Shown one piece after another: positions 43,864 to 52,872 of a stretch of 64,000 bases of DNA (its first letter is position 1; every line of letters starts with the position of its first letter). The translations under genes were made by a program, and so were the position numbers. Below the pieces are notes generated by a model. It was given only the letters and a program-made list of their open reading frames with translations. It was not told the origin of the DNA and searched no databases. The stretch is from Paractinoplanes toevensis (lineage in GTDB: Bacteria; Actinomycetota; Actinomycetes; Mycobacteriales; Micromonosporaceae). The DNA lies in NCBI RefSeq assembly GCF_018332695.1, contig NZ_BOQN01000051.1, forward strand, positions 62,001-126,000. Direction: 5' to 3'.

Positions 43864-44096
43864 CCCTGACGGAACGGCAGGAATACCTGGAGGGCGGGTT
43901 CGCCGAACTGTCCTGCGCGCGTTGCCGCGCCCTGGTCCGGGTGCGGAAGTCGAGCCCGCAGCAGACCAGCGTGCAGTGGACGACTCAGGCCGAAAAAGAG
44001 TGCGCGAACCCGCTGAGCGCTCTGGTGCCCACCTGCCTCGATCTGCGCGCCAGCATCGACGACGCGGTGCGCGCGGGCCGGCTGGGGGTGACCTGA
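43860..44096 (+). CDS. small cysteine-containing protein between kshA and kshB
   Basis: A 78-aa protein overlapping kshA (ATGA) and kshB (TGATG). It has a CARC pair and two later cysteines (KECANP, PTCLDL), which could bind a metal, and a QTSVQWT segment. It is too short and lacks the spacing for a known ferredoxin. Tight translational coupling to both Ksh subunits suggests an accessory role in Ksh assembly or electron transfer (inference). No function is established. Confidence 0.7.
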   Translation: MTLTERQEYLEGGFAELSCARCRALVRVRKSSPQQTSVQWTTQAEKECANPLSALVPTCLDLRASIDDAVRAGRLGVT

Positions 44097-45067
44097 TGGT
44101 CCACCGGCTGCGCGTCGCCGAGGTCATCGCCGAGACCGCCGACGCGCACTCGCTGGTCCTGACGGTGCCGCCCGCCCTGCGGGACGAGTTCGCCTACCGC
44201 CCCGGGCAATACCTCACGGTGCTGGTGCCGCAGAGCGGCGGGACCGTGGCCCGTTGCTACTCGCTGTCCAGTTCGCCGCACACCGACACCGATTTGAAGA
44301 TCACCATCAAGCGGGTACGGGACGGGCAGGCGTCCAACTGGATCTGCGACCACGTGCGGGCCGGCGAGACGCTGGAGTTCCTGCCGCCCGCCGGGGAGTT
44401 CACCCCCGGCTCGCTCGACGACGACCTCCTGCTGCTGGCGGCCGGCAGCGGGATCACGCCGGTGATGGGCATCATCAAGTCGGTGCTCGCGCACGGCCGC
44501 GGCCGGCTCACCCTGATCTACGCCAACCGGGACGAGCAATCGATCATCTTCGGCCGGGAGCTGGCCGCGCTGAGCGGCGACCGCCTCACCGTGACACATT
44601 GGCTGGACAGCGAGCATGGGGCGCCCGATGCCGCGGTATGGCAAGACCTCGTTGCGCCGGCGGCCGGGCGGGCGGCGTACATCTGCGGTCCGGAACCCTT
44701 CGTCGCGGTCGCCCGCGACGCCTTGCAGCGAGCCGGAGTGCCGGAGGGTCTGGTGAACGTGGAGCGCTTCGAGGTCGGGCAGGACGAGTCGATGGAGGCC
44801 ACCCTCGAGGTCGAGATCGACGGGCAGACCCGCCGGCTGCCGTGGCCGGCCGGCAAACGGATGCTCGACGTCATCATCGAGGCCGGCCTCAACCCGCCGT
44901 TCTCCTGCCGGCAGGGCCACTGCGGCGCCTGCACGCTGCGGCTGCTGCGCGGCAAGGTCGACCTGGTCGACAACGAGGTGCTCGAGCAGGACGACTTCGA
45001 CGAGGGCTACACCCTCGCCTGCCAGGCGATCGCGCGCAGCGACGAGGTCGCGGTCACCTATTACTGA
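44096..45067 (+). CDS. kshB: 3-ketosteroid 9alpha-hydroxylase reductase KshB
   Basis: Ferredoxin-NAD(P)H reductase of 323 aa. FAD-binding RCYSLSSSPHTD, nucleotide-binding LLAAGSGITPVMGIIKS and YICGPEPFVAVARDAL, and a C-terminal plant-type [2Fe-2S] domain with CRQGHCGACTLRLL plus a distal Cys (TLACQAI). It passes electrons from NADH to KshA. ATG overlaps the upstream stop (TGATG). Its 3' end overlaps hsaF by 14 nt in convergent orientation. Confidence 0.92.
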   Translation: MVHRLRVAEVIAETADAHSLVLTVPPALRDEFAYRPGQYLTVLVPQSGGTVARCYSLSSSPHTDTDLKITIKRVRDGQASNWICDHVRAGETLEFLPPAGEFTPGSLDDDLLLLAAGSGITPVMGIIKSVLAHGRGRLTLIYANRDEQSIIFGRELAALSGDRLTVTHWLDSEHGAPDAAVWQDLVAPAAGRAAYICGPEPFVAVARDALQRAGVPEGLVNVERFEVGQDESMEATLEVEIDGQTRRLPWPAGKRMLDVIIEAGLNPPFSCRQGHCGACTLRLLRGKVDLVDNEVLEQDDFDEGYTLACQAIARSDEVAVTYY

Positions 45068-46061
45068 GCTGTACGGCGATGTCGATGAGCTGGTCCTCCT
45101 GGCCGCCGACCAGGCGCCGCTCGCCCGCCCGCACCAGGATCTCGGCGCCGGACACCTGATAGCGCTCGGCCAGGGTGAACGCGTGGGTGAGGAAGCTGGA
45201 GTAGACCCCGGCGTACCCCATGATCAGGGCGAGCCGGTCGAGCTTGCACTCGTCCGGCATGACCGGGCGGACGACGTCCTCGGCCGCGTCCACGATCGCG
45301 AAGAAGTCGATGCCGGTGCGGATGCCGAGCTTGTCGCAGACGCCGACGAACGCCTCCACGGGGGTGTTGCCGGCACCGGCCCCGAACCGGCGGGTGCTGC
45401 CGTCGATCTGCTTCGCGCCGGCCCGCACCGCCAGGACCGAGTTGGCCACGCCGAGGCCCAGGTTCTCGTGCCCGTGGAAGCCCACCTGGGCGTCGTCGCC
45501 GAGCTCGGCCACCAGCGCCGCCACCCGGTCGCCGACCTGGTCGAGGACGAGCGCACCGGCCGAGTCGACGACGTACACGCACTGACAGCCGGCGTCGGCC
45601 ATGATCCGAGCCTGTCTCGCCAGAGCGAGAGGCGGCTGGGAGTGGGCCATCATCAGGAAACCGACGGTCTCCAGGCCCAACTTGCGGGCCAGTCCGAAGT
45701 GCTGCTCCGTGATGTCCGCCTCGGTGCAGTGGCTGGCGATCCGGCAAACCGTCGCGCCGTTGCCGGCCGCCGCCCGGATGTCGTCGAACAGCCCGATCCC
45801 GGGCAGCATCAGGAATGCGATCTTGGCGTTCTTCGCGGTGCGCACGGCTGCCTTGATGAGCTCCTGCTCCGGAGTCCGGCTCAGGCCGTAGGTGAACGAC
45901 GAACCGCCCAGGCCGTCGCCGTGCGTCACCTCGATCACCGGTACGCCCGCCGCGTCCAGCGCGGCGACCACCGCGGTAACCTCCGCGACGGTGAACTGGT
46001 GGCGCTTGGCGTGCGAACCGTCCCGCAGCGAGGAATCGGTGATCCGGATGTCGGCGCTCAT
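45054..46061 (-). CDS. hsaF: 4-hydroxy-2-oxoacid aldolase HsaF
   Basis: DRE-TIM metallolyase of 335 aa. The catalytic segment ITDSSLRDGSHAKRHQF is at the N-terminus and the metal-binding HGHENLGLGVANS is mid-protein; HmgL-like barrel throughout. HsaF splits 4-hydroxy-2-oxohexanoate into pyruvate and propanal, channelling the aldehyde to HsaG. Terminal gene of hsaEGF; ATG overlaps the hsaG stop. Confidence 0.91.
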   Translation of the reverse strand: MSADIRITDSSLRDGSHAKRHQFTVAEVTAVVAALDAAGVPVIEVTHGDGLGGSSFTYGLSRTPEQELIKAAVRTAKNAKIAFLMLPGIGLFDDIRAAAGNGATVCRIASHCTEADITEQHFGLARKLGLETVGFLMMAHSQPPLALARQARIMADAGCQCVYVVDSAGALVLDQVGDRVAALVAELGDDAQVGFHGHENLGLGVANSVLAVRAGAKQIDGSTRRFGAGAGNTPVEAFVGVCDKLGIRTGIDFFAIVDAAEDVVRPVMPDECKLDRLALIMGYAGVYSSFLTHAFTLAERYQVSGAEILVRAGERRLVGGQEDQLIDIAVQLSNR

Positions 46062-46912
46062 GAGGCCAGTTCCTCTCCCACGCGGGTGGCGGCCGCGGTC
46101 ATGATGTCCAGATTCCCGGCGTACGGCGGTAAGAAGTCCCCGGCCCCGGTGATCTCCACGAAGATCGCGACTCGGCCCTGGTCGAACTGCGGCTCGTTGA
46201 GCAGCCGGTAGCCGGGCACGTACCGAGCCACCTCGGCGGCCATGTCTTCGATCGACCGCGCCACGGCCTCGGTGTCGGCATCCGGGCCGATCGCGCAGAA
46301 CACCGTGTCCCGCATGACCATCGGCGGGTCGGCCGGGTTGAGCACGACGATCGCCTTGCCCCGGGCCGCGCCGCCGACCAGCTCCAGGGCCCGGCCGGTG
46401 GTGCGGGTGAACTCGTCGATGTTGGCCCGGGTGCCCGGCCCCGCCGACCGCGAGGAGACGGTGGCCACGATCTCGGCGTAGCCGACCGGCGTGCACCGGG
46501 AGACCGCGTACACCATCGGGATCGTCGCCTGCCCGCCGCAGGTGATCAGGTTGAGGTTCGGTGCGCCGAGGTGTTCGCGCAGGTTGACCTCGGGCACCAC
46601 GAGCGGGCCGACCGCCGCCGGGGTGAGGTCGACGGCCCGGATGCCGGCCTCCGCATACCGCGGGGCGCCGGCCCGGTGCACGGCCGCCGCGGTGGCTTCG
46701 AAGACGAGATCGGGCAACGGATCCTGGGCCAGCAGCCAGTCGGCGCCCTTCGCACTGGTCTCCAGACCGAGGTCCGCGGCGCGGCGCAGGCCCGGGCTGT
46801 CCGGGTCGATGCCGACCATCCAGCGCGGCTCGATCCGCTCGGAGCGCATCAGCTTGTAGAGCAGGTCCGTCCCGATGTTGCCGGACCCGACGATGGCCGC
46901 CGTCAACGTCAT
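46058..46912 (-). CDS. hsaG: acylating aldehyde dehydrogenase HsaG
   Basis: CoA-acylating (propanal/acetaldehyde) dehydrogenase of 284 aa. NAD-binding AIVGSGNIGTDLLYKLMRS is N-terminal and the active-site Cys lies in NLITCGGQATIPMVYAVS. It forms the channelling complex with HsaF, converting propanal to propionyl-CoA. It overlaps hsaF and hsaE by 4 nt on each side. Confidence 0.91.
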   Translation of the reverse strand: MTLTAAIVGSGNIGTDLLYKLMRSERIEPRWMVGIDPDSPGLRRAADLGLETSAKGADWLLAQDPLPDLVFEATAAAVHRAGAPRYAEAGIRAVDLTPAAVGPLVVPEVNLREHLGAPNLNLITCGGQATIPMVYAVSRCTPVGYAEIVATVSSRSAGPGTRANIDEFTRTTGRALELVGGAARGKAIVVLNPADPPMVMRDTVFCAIGPDADTEAVARSIEDMAAEVARYVPGYRLLNEPQFDQGRVAIFVEITGAGDFLPPYAGNLDIMTAAATRVGEELAS

Positions 46913-47697
46913 GGGGACACCTCCGTGAAGGACAGCCGGACCTCGCCGAGGCCGGTGAAGACCGCGCGGAAATCGTCGCCCGGGTGGGCGTCCACCGCGC
47001 GGGCGCACGCACCCGGCAGCACCAGGTGGCCCGCGCGCAGCCGCACCCCGAAGCCGGCGACCGTGCGGGCCAGCCAGGCCACCGCGGTCACCGGATTGCC
47101 GAGCACGGCATCGGAGCGGCCCCGCACGACCGGCTCACCGTCGCGGTAGAGCACGGCGTCGATCCCGCGTGGGTCGATCGCACCGGGTGGCACCCGGCCC
47201 GCGCCGACGACGAAGCCGGCCGACGAGGCGTTGTCGGCGATCGTGTCGGCCAGGCTGATCTTCCAGTCCTGGATGCGGCTGTCGATCAGCTCGATCGACG
47301 GCGCGAACGCCTCGGTGGCGGCCAGCACGTCCGCCTCGGTGCAGCCCTCGCCCGGCAGGTCGGCGCCGAGCAGGAAGGCCACCTCGATCTCGACCCGGGG
47401 AAAGCAGTAGCGCGACGCATCGGCCGGCTCGGTCTCGGGCAGTCGCATGTCGGCCATCAGGTGCCCGTAGTCGGGCTCGTCGACGCCCATCATCTGCTGC
47501 ATCGCCTTCGACGACAGGCCGACCTTGTGCCCGACGACCTCGCCGCCGCGGCGCCGGATGTTGTGGAGCTGGATGGCGTAGGCGTCGGCGGCTGTCAGAT
47601 CGGGCCGTTCCCGCACCAGCGGCGGAATCGGCGTCCGGTCGCGCTCGGCGACCCGCAACCGGTCGGCGAGGGCAAGTCGATCAGCCTCGGTGAGCAT
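46909..47697 (-). CDS. hsaE: 2-hydroxydienoate hydratase HsaE
   Basis: 2-hydroxyhexa-2,4-dienoate hydratase of 262 aa (MhpD/FAH-like). Seen: DAYAIQLHNIRRRGGEVVGHKVGLSSKAMQ, FPRVEIEVAFLLGADLPG with metal-binding acidic residues, and AFAPSIELIDSRIQDW. It hydrates the dienoate released by HsaD. ATG at 47697 lies inside the 3' end of the upstream FAD-dehydrogenase gene (17-nt overlap), so hsaEGF is likely co-transcribed with it. Confidence 0.9.
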   Translation of the reverse strand: MLTEADRLALADRLRVAERDRTPIPPLVRERPDLTAADAYAIQLHNIRRRGGEVVGHKVGLSSKAMQQMMGVDEPDYGHLMADMRLPETEPADASRYCFPRVEIEVAFLLGADLPGEGCTEADVLAATEAFAPSIELIDSRIQDWKISLADTIADNASSAGFVVGAGRVPPGAIDPRGIDAVLYRDGEPVVRGRSDAVLGNPVTAVAWLARTVAGFGVRLRAGHLVLPGACARAVDAHPGDDFRAVFTGLGEVRLSFTEVSP

Positions 47698-49315
47698 GCA
47701 GACCTCCCCGGTCCTGGATGGCGGCGCTGCGACCGGCCCGGCGCCCGGAGAAAACGCAATCGGCCAGCGACAGCCCGCTGACATAACTGCGCGAGCAGAT
47801 GCCGACCGCGGTCCGCCCGGCGGCATAGAGACCCGGCACGCCCAGCACCTGCCCGGTCGCCTCATCGACCCGCAAACCCCCGAGCGTGAGCATCGGTGCC
47901 GGCAGAGCGGTCCGGTTCCGCACCGAGACATCAATCAACGAGTACGGCGGGGAAGCCAACGGACGCACCAACTCGGCGGGCTTGCCGGCTGGGTAGGCGG
48001 GCCGGAGGGCCGGGTGTGCAGACTCGCCGACGGACGCGGCGGTCCGCGTCGGCTCGGCGGCTTGGTAGGTCGCGAGGGTTGCGGTCAGGCCGGTTGGGTC
48101 GACGCCGGCCCGGCGGGCGACCGCCTCGGGGGTCGGGCCGGTCACCCGGCCGGCGGTCAGCAGCCAGAACGCCTGCCAGCGCTGGAACCACAGGGTTTGC
48201 GTCCACACCTGGCGGCGGCACTCGGCCAGCACCGCCGCGTCGAGCAGCAGCCAGGCCCGCGCACCGGGCGAGCGCAGGATCGCCTCGCCCACCGCCGCGC
48301 CGTAGCGGGACTCGTCGCAGACCCGCCGCCCGTCCCGGTCGACGAGCAGCCCGCCGAGCATGGCCGAGGGCGGCGCCAGGAACCGCCAGATCGTCACGCG
48401 GCCGAGGTGGTCGGTGCGGCCACCGGCCGCGACCCCGAGCCGGATCCCCGAGCCGTCGTCGCCGGGCGTGCCGAGCCGGAGCCCGCCGCGATAGTCCGGG
48501 GCGTGCTCGCGCATCATCTCGCGGTTGAAGACGAACCCACCGGCGCCGAGCACCACGCCGCGCCCGGCCCCGACCCGCAGCGGGCGCCCGTAACGCCGCT
48601 CCAGCCAGGCAACCGGCCGATGCAGCGCCCGGCCCAGCCCCGGCAGATAGAGGCCGGGCTTGACCGACCAGCGGTGCAGCACCCGATGACCGAGCCGGAC
48701 CCAGCCCGGGGCGCCCCGGAGGGTGCGGCACTCGGCACCGACGACCCGGCCGTCCGGCCCGGTGACAAGGCGTTCGACGCGGGTCTGGGCGTGCACCGAG
48801 ACACCGCGACCGCGCGCGGCGGCGGCGAGCCGGGCGGCGAGCACCCGGCCGGAGGTGCCGCGAGCGACGACCCGGTGGCCGCGCGGCGCCGGGTCGGCGA
48901 ACGACAACTCGCTGCCCGAGTAGTACAGGTAGTGGCGGTTGGTGGGGTAGGACGTCTTGTACGGGCAGAGGCGCGCGTCGAACGGCACCCCGAGCCCGGA
49001 GAGCCAGTCGATCATGCCCGCGCTCTGCTCGCAGAAGCGGCGGAGGGTGGCCGCCGAGACCGTGTCGCCGACCTCCTCACGCAGATAGCCGGCCATCGCC
49101 TCCGGCGAGTCGGCGACCCCGGCCGAACGCTGCTGCCGGGTGCCACCGCCGGCGTACACGACCCCGCCGGAGATAGCCGTGGCGCCACCGCCGAGAAACC
49201 GGTCGAGCACCAGCACACGGGCACCCGCGTCGGCGGCCTCGATCGCGGCGCAGGCCCCGGCGGCGCCGAAGCCGACCACCACGACGTCGGCCGTCTCGTC
49301 CCAGGGCTCGGTCAC
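47681..49315 (-). CDS. FAD-binding steroid dehydrogenase-like protein
   Basis: FAD-dependent dehydrogenase of 544 aa in the fumarate reductase/ketosteroid dehydrogenase superfamily. N-terminal ADVVVVGFGAAGACAAIEAADAG (dinucleotide fold) is followed by LGGGATAISGGVVYAGGG, and C-terminal LGGLRVDEATGQVLGVPGLYAAGRTAVGICSRSYVSGLSL. The GGG-ATAISGGVVYAGGGT segment resembles the 3-ketosteroid delta4-(5alpha)-dehydrogenases of Rhodococcus more than KstD, so a 5alpha-steroid role is suggested (inference). It overlaps hsaE and is divergent from kstD. Confidence 0.75.
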   Translation of the reverse strand: MTEPWDETADVVVVGFGAAGACAAIEAADAGARVLVLDRFLGGGATAISGGVVYAGGGTRQQRSAGVADSPEAMAGYLREEVGDTVSAATLRRFCEQSAGMIDWLSGLGVPFDARLCPYKTSYPTNRHYLYYSGSELSFADPAPRGHRVVARGTSGRVLAARLAAAARGRGVSVHAQTRVERLVTGPDGRVVGAECRTLRGAPGWVRLGHRVLHRWSVKPGLYLPGLGRALHRPVAWLERRYGRPLRVGAGRGVVLGAGGFVFNREMMREHAPDYRGGLRLGTPGDDGSGIRLGVAAGGRTDHLGRVTIWRFLAPPSAMLGGLLVDRDGRRVCDESRYGAAVGEAILRSPGARAWLLLDAAVLAECRRQVWTQTLWFQRWQAFWLLTAGRVTGPTPEAVARRAGVDPTGLTATLATYQAAEPTRTAASVGESAHPALRPAYPAGKPAELVRPLASPPYSLIDVSVRNRTALPAPMLTLGGLRVDEATGQVLGVPGLYAAGRTAVGICSRSYVSGLSLADCVFSGRRAGRSAAIQDRGGLHAHRG

Positions 49316-49351
49316 GGTGCCTCCGTAGGGGTGCGGCGCAGCGGCAAGAAT

Positions 49352-49365
49352 TGTAACCTGTTCTA
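49352..49365. promoter_or_regulatory. KstR operator abutting the kstD start
   Basis: TGTAACCTGTTCTA matches TNNAACNNGTTNNA exactly and ends on the base before the kstD GTG. A -10-like TAACCT (49354-49359) within it would place transcription initiation at about the GTG. It is also 36 nt from the divergent FAD-dehydrogenase start. Confidence 0.85.
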
Positions 49366-50952
49366 GTGTCGAAGGCAGCGGAAGAGTTCGACGTCGTCGT
49401 GGTCGGCAGTGGTGGCGCCGGCATGGTCGCGGCGCTCGCCGCGGCGCACCACGGGCTGAGCGCGATAGTGCTGGAAAAGGCCGAATCCTACGGCGGATCC
49501 ACCGCGCGCTCGGGCGGCGGTCTGTGGTTGCCGGGCAACGAGGTGCTGACGAAAGCCGGCGTGACCGGGGACGCCCACGCCTACCTGGCGCACGTCGCGG
49601 GACCGGACGCCACCCCGGCCAGGCAGAACGCGTTCCTGTCGGCTGCGCCGGAGATGCTGGCGTTCGTCCGGGCGCACACCCCGCTCGACTTCGCCTGGGT
49701 GCCCGGCTATCCGGACTACTACCCCGAGGCCCCCGGCGGGCTGGCGAGCGGACGCAGCATCGAGCCCCGGCCGCTGGACGCCCGGCTGATCGGGCCCGAC
49801 CTGGCGACGCTCGCCGCGCCCTATCGGGCCGCGCCGGGCAGCATCGCGGTCACCCAGGTCGACTACCGGTGGCTGTCGCTGGGCGTACGGCATCCGCGCT
49901 CGATCCTCACCGCGGCCCGCCTGGTCGCCCGCGGCCTGTCCCGGAAGCGGAAGCTCACCATGGGCCAGGCGCTCGCCGCCGGCCTGCGGGCCGGGCTGCG
50001 CAGGGCGGGCGTTCCGGTGCTGCTCGGGACGCCGATGACCGACCTGGTGGTCGAGGACGGCCGGGTGACCGGGGTCCGCACCACCGGCGTGATCAGTGCC
50101 CGCCGGGGCGTGCTGCTGGCCAGCGGCGGCTTCGAGCAGAACGAGACGATGCGCCAGAAGTATCAGGGCATGGGCACCGAGTGGACGGTCGGCGCGAAGG
50201 GCAACACCGGCGACGGCATCGAGGCGGGCGAGCGGCTGGGTGCCGCCCTCGACCTGATGGACGAGGCGTGGTGGGGCCCGTCGATTCCGGTCGGCCGGGA
50301 GCCGTACTTCTGTCTCGCCGAGCGCAACCAGCCGGGCTGCCTGATGGTCGACGCGACCGGCCGCCGTTTCGTCAACGAGGCGGCACCGTACGTGGATGCC
50401 GTCCACGCCATGCTGGCCGCGCCTCAACCGGCCTGGCTGATCGCCGATCAGACCTACCGGAACCGCTATCTGTTCGCCGGGCGCGGTCCGCGAACGCCGT
50501 TGCCGCGCCGCTGGTTCGACGACGGCATGGCGCACCGGGCCGGCACCCTGGCCGAGCTGGCGGCCAGGATCGACGCGGAGGCGCTGGTGGCGACGGTCGG
50601 GCGGTTCAACGGGTTCGCGGCCGGCGGGCGAGACGACGACTTCCACCGCGGCGACTCGGCCTACGACCGCTACTACGGCGATCCGCGGCAGCGGCCCAAC
50701 CCGTGCCTGGGCCCGGTCGGGAAGCCGCCGTTCTATGCGTTCCGGATGGTGCCCGGCGACCTGGGCACCAAGGGCGGGCTGCGCACCGACGAGCGGGCCC
50801 GGGTGCTGCGCCCGGACGGCACGGTCATCCCCGGGCTGTACGCGGCGGGCAACGTCAGCGCCGCGGTGATGGGCCGCAGTTACGCCGGTGCGGGCGCCAC
50901 CCTGGGCCCGGCCCTGACGTTCGGCTACCTGGCGGCGAAGGACATGGCCTGA
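49366..50952 (+). CDS. kstD: 3-ketosteroid delta1-dehydrogenase KstD
   Basis: FAD enzyme of 528 aa. Dinucleotide fold EFDVVVVGSGGAGMVAALAAAHHG; substrate-side motif SYGGSTARSGGGLWLPGNEV; catalytic-tyrosine region GYPDYYPEAPGG; C-terminal GLYAAGNVSAAVMGRSYAGAGATLGPALTFG. KstD introduces the C1-C2 double bond in ring A of 3-ketosteroids, which with KshAB opens ring B. The GTG start directly follows a KstR box with no leader. It is followed in TGATG overlap by the chsH3-like hydratase, as in Rv3537-Rv3538. Confidence 0.91.
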   Translation: MSKAAEEFDVVVVGSGGAGMVAALAAAHHGLSAIVLEKAESYGGSTARSGGGLWLPGNEVLTKAGVTGDAHAYLAHVAGPDATPARQNAFLSAAPEMLAFVRAHTPLDFAWVPGYPDYYPEAPGGLASGRSIEPRPLDARLIGPDLATLAAPYRAAPGSIAVTQVDYRWLSLGVRHPRSILTAARLVARGLSRKRKLTMGQALAAGLRAGLRRAGVPVLLGTPMTDLVVEDGRVTGVRTTGVISARRGVLLASGGFEQNETMRQKYQGMGTEWTVGAKGNTGDGIEAGERLGAALDLMDEAWWGPSIPVGREPYFCLAERNQPGCLMVDATGRRFVNEAAPYVDAVHAMLAAPQPAWLIADQTYRNRYLFAGRGPRTPLPRRWFDDGMAHRAGTLAELAARIDAEALVATVGRFNGFAAGGRDDDFHRGDSAYDRYYGDPRQRPNPCLGPVGKPPFYAFRMVPGDLGTKGGLRTDERARVLRPDGTVIPGLYAAGNVSAAVMGRSYAGAGATLGPALTFGYLAAKDMA

Positions 50953-51755
50953 TGCCCATCGACCCGGACGAGGCGGTCGGTGCCGAGCTGCCGAGCCGCG
51001 ACCTGAGCTGGGACAGCACCGACGTGCTGCTCTACCACCTGGCCATCGGCGCCGACGAGCTGTCCTATGTGTACGAGGGCGCGCTGGCCGGTGTGCTGCC
51101 GACCTTCGCCACCGTGGCGACGACGCTGCGCGACACCGAGCCGCCGACGGTGCGGATGCCCGGCATCGACGTCGACCTGGCCCGGGTCGTGCACGGCCGG
51201 CAGGAGATCGAGATCCACCGCCCGATCCCGATCGCGGGCAGGTGCACGGCGCGCTCACGGATCGCCGCCGTCCACGACAAGGGCAGCGCCGCCATCGTCG
51301 TCACCGAGACCACCACCGAGCTGTTCACCAGCCGGATCAGCATCTTCGTCAAGGGCGAGGGCGGCTTCGGCGGCGACCGCGGCCCGGACACCCGGGTGCC
51401 GCTGCCCGATCGCGAACCCGACGACGAGGTGCTCTCCCCCACCGATCCGCGGCAGGCGCTCTGGTACCGCCTGCTCGGCGACCGCAACCCGCTGCACGTC
51501 GACCCGGCGTTCGCGGCGCGGGCCGGCTTCCCCCGTCCGATCCTGCACGGCCTCTGCACGTACGGCATGGTGTTGAAGGCGGCCGTCGGCGCGGAGATGA
51601 AAAGCGTGGCCGGCTACCGGGCCCGTTTCGCCGGGGTCGTCTTCCCGGGCGACACGCTGCGCACCCGGATCTGGCGCGAGGACGGCCGTCTCGTCCTGCA
51701 GGCGAGCGTCGGCGACCGCCCGGTGCTCTCCGACGCGGTGGTCACGCTGCGCTGA
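50952..51755 (+). CDS. MaoC-family enoyl-CoA hydratase, ChsH3-like
   Basis: Double-hotdog (R)-specific hydratase of 267 aa resembling Rv3538, reported as ChsH3, which hydrates a C24 steroid enoyl-CoA. The hydratase-2 motif LGDRNPLHVDPAFAARAGFPRPILHGL (catalytic Asp/His) is in the C-terminal hotdog; the N-terminal hotdog (YEGALAGVLPTFATV) is non-catalytic. Start ATG overlaps the kstD stop. Converges with ltp2, overlapping by 14 nt. Confidence 0.85.
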   Translation: MPIDPDEAVGAELPSRDLSWDSTDVLLYHLAIGADELSYVYEGALAGVLPTFATVATTLRDTEPPTVRMPGIDVDLARVVHGRQEIEIHRPIPIAGRCTARSRIAAVHDKGSAAIVVTETTTELFTSRISIFVKGEGGFGGDRGPDTRVPLPDREPDDEVLSPTDPRQALWYRLLGDRNPLHVDPAFAARAGFPRPILHGLCTYGMVLKAAVGAEMKSVAGYRARFAGVVFPGDTLRTRIWREDGRLVLQASVGDRPVLSDAVVTLR

Positions 51756-52872
51756 GGATCAGCCCGCTGGTCGGCACCCCGGTGCCCGCCGTGACCAGCA
51801 CCGGCCCGTCCCCGGGCACCTGGTTGGCCGCGGTCCCGCGCACCTGCCGGACGGCTTCGGCAATGCCGTTCATGCCATGGATGTACGCCTCCCCCAGCTG
51901 CCCGCCGTTCGGGTTGATCGGCGGGCAGTCGGCCGAAGCGATCAGATGCCGCGCCTCGCCACGGCCGCAGAACCCCAATTCCTCCAACTGCATCAGGACG
52001 TACGGCGTGAAATGGTCGTAGAGCACGGCGGTCCGCACGTCGCCCGGCCCGAACCCGGACTGCCCCCAGAGCTGGCGGGCCACCACGCCCATCTCCGGCA
52101 GCGCGGCCACCTCGTCGCGGTAGTAACTGGTCATCACGAACTGGTCGGTCCCGCTGCCCTGGGCCGCCGCGCTGATCACGGCGGACGGCCGGCGCAGATC
52201 GCAGGCCCGCTCAGCGGAGGTCACCACCAGCGCGACCGCGCCATCGCTCTCCTGGCAGCAGTCCAGCAGCCGCAGCGGCTCGGCGATCCAGCGCGAGGCC
52301 CGATGGTCGTCCAGGGTGATCGGCCGCCCGAAGAACCACGCGGCCGGGTTGGTAGCCGCGTACCGCCGGGCCGAGACCGTGACCCGGCCGAAGTCATCGG
52401 TGGTGGCGCCGTAGTCGTGCATATACCGCCGGGCCACCATGGCCACCATCGCGGCCGGGGTGGCCAGGCCCATCGGGTAGTGCCAGCTCGCGTCCAGCCC
52501 GGGTGGGAGGGTGGCCTGCCCGAACCGGCGGCCGGAGCGTTCGTTGAGCGCGCGGTAGCAGACCACCGTCGACGCGATACCGGTCGCCACGGCGAGCACC
52601 GCCTGCTGCACGACCGCGCAGGCGGCTCCCCCGCCGTACCCGATCCGGCTGAGGAAGGTCAGCTCGCCCGCGCCGATCTCCCGGGCCACCGCGATCTCGG
52701 CGTTGTCGTCCATGGTGAAGGTGACCAGGCCGTCGACGTCGGACGGCCGCAGGCCGGCGTCGTCGAGCGCGGCCCGGATCGCCTCGGCCGCGAGCCGCAG
52801 CTCGCTGCGGCCGGAGTCCTTGGAGAACTCGGTGGCCCCGATGCCCGCGATGGCCGCGGTCCGGGCGATCAC
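51742..52872 (-). CDS. ltp2: steroid side-chain aldolase subunit Ltp2
   Basis: Thiolase-superfamily aldolase of 376 aa, Rv3540c-like. Seen: AAIAGIGATEFSKDSGRSELRLAAEAI, FLSRIGYGGGAACAVVQQAVLAVA, ESDGAVALVVTSAERA, and C-terminal PPINPNGGQLGEAYIHGMNGIAEAVRQVRG. With the DUF35 domain of ChsH2 it forms the retro-aldolase that removes the last three side-chain carbons as propionyl-CoA. The GTG start overlaps the fused chsH gene stop by 4 nt. Confidence 0.88.
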   Translation of the reverse strand: MIARTAAIAGIGATEFSKDSGRSELRLAAEAIRAALDDAGLRPSDVDGLVTFTMDDNAEIAVAREIGAGELTFLSRIGYGGGAACAVVQQAVLAVATGIASTVVCYRALNERSGRRFGQATLPPGLDASWHYPMGLATPAAMVAMVARRYMHDYGATTDDFGRVTVSARRYAATNPAAWFFGRPITLDDHRASRWIAEPLRLLDCCQESDGAVALVVTSAERACDLRRPSAVISAAAQGSGTDQFVMTSYYRDEVAALPEMGVVARQLWGQSGFGPGDVRTAVLYDHFTPYVLMQLEELGFCGRGEARHLIASADCPPINPNGGQLGEAYIHGMNGIAEAVRQVRGTAANQVPGDGPVLVTAGTGVPTSGLILSAA

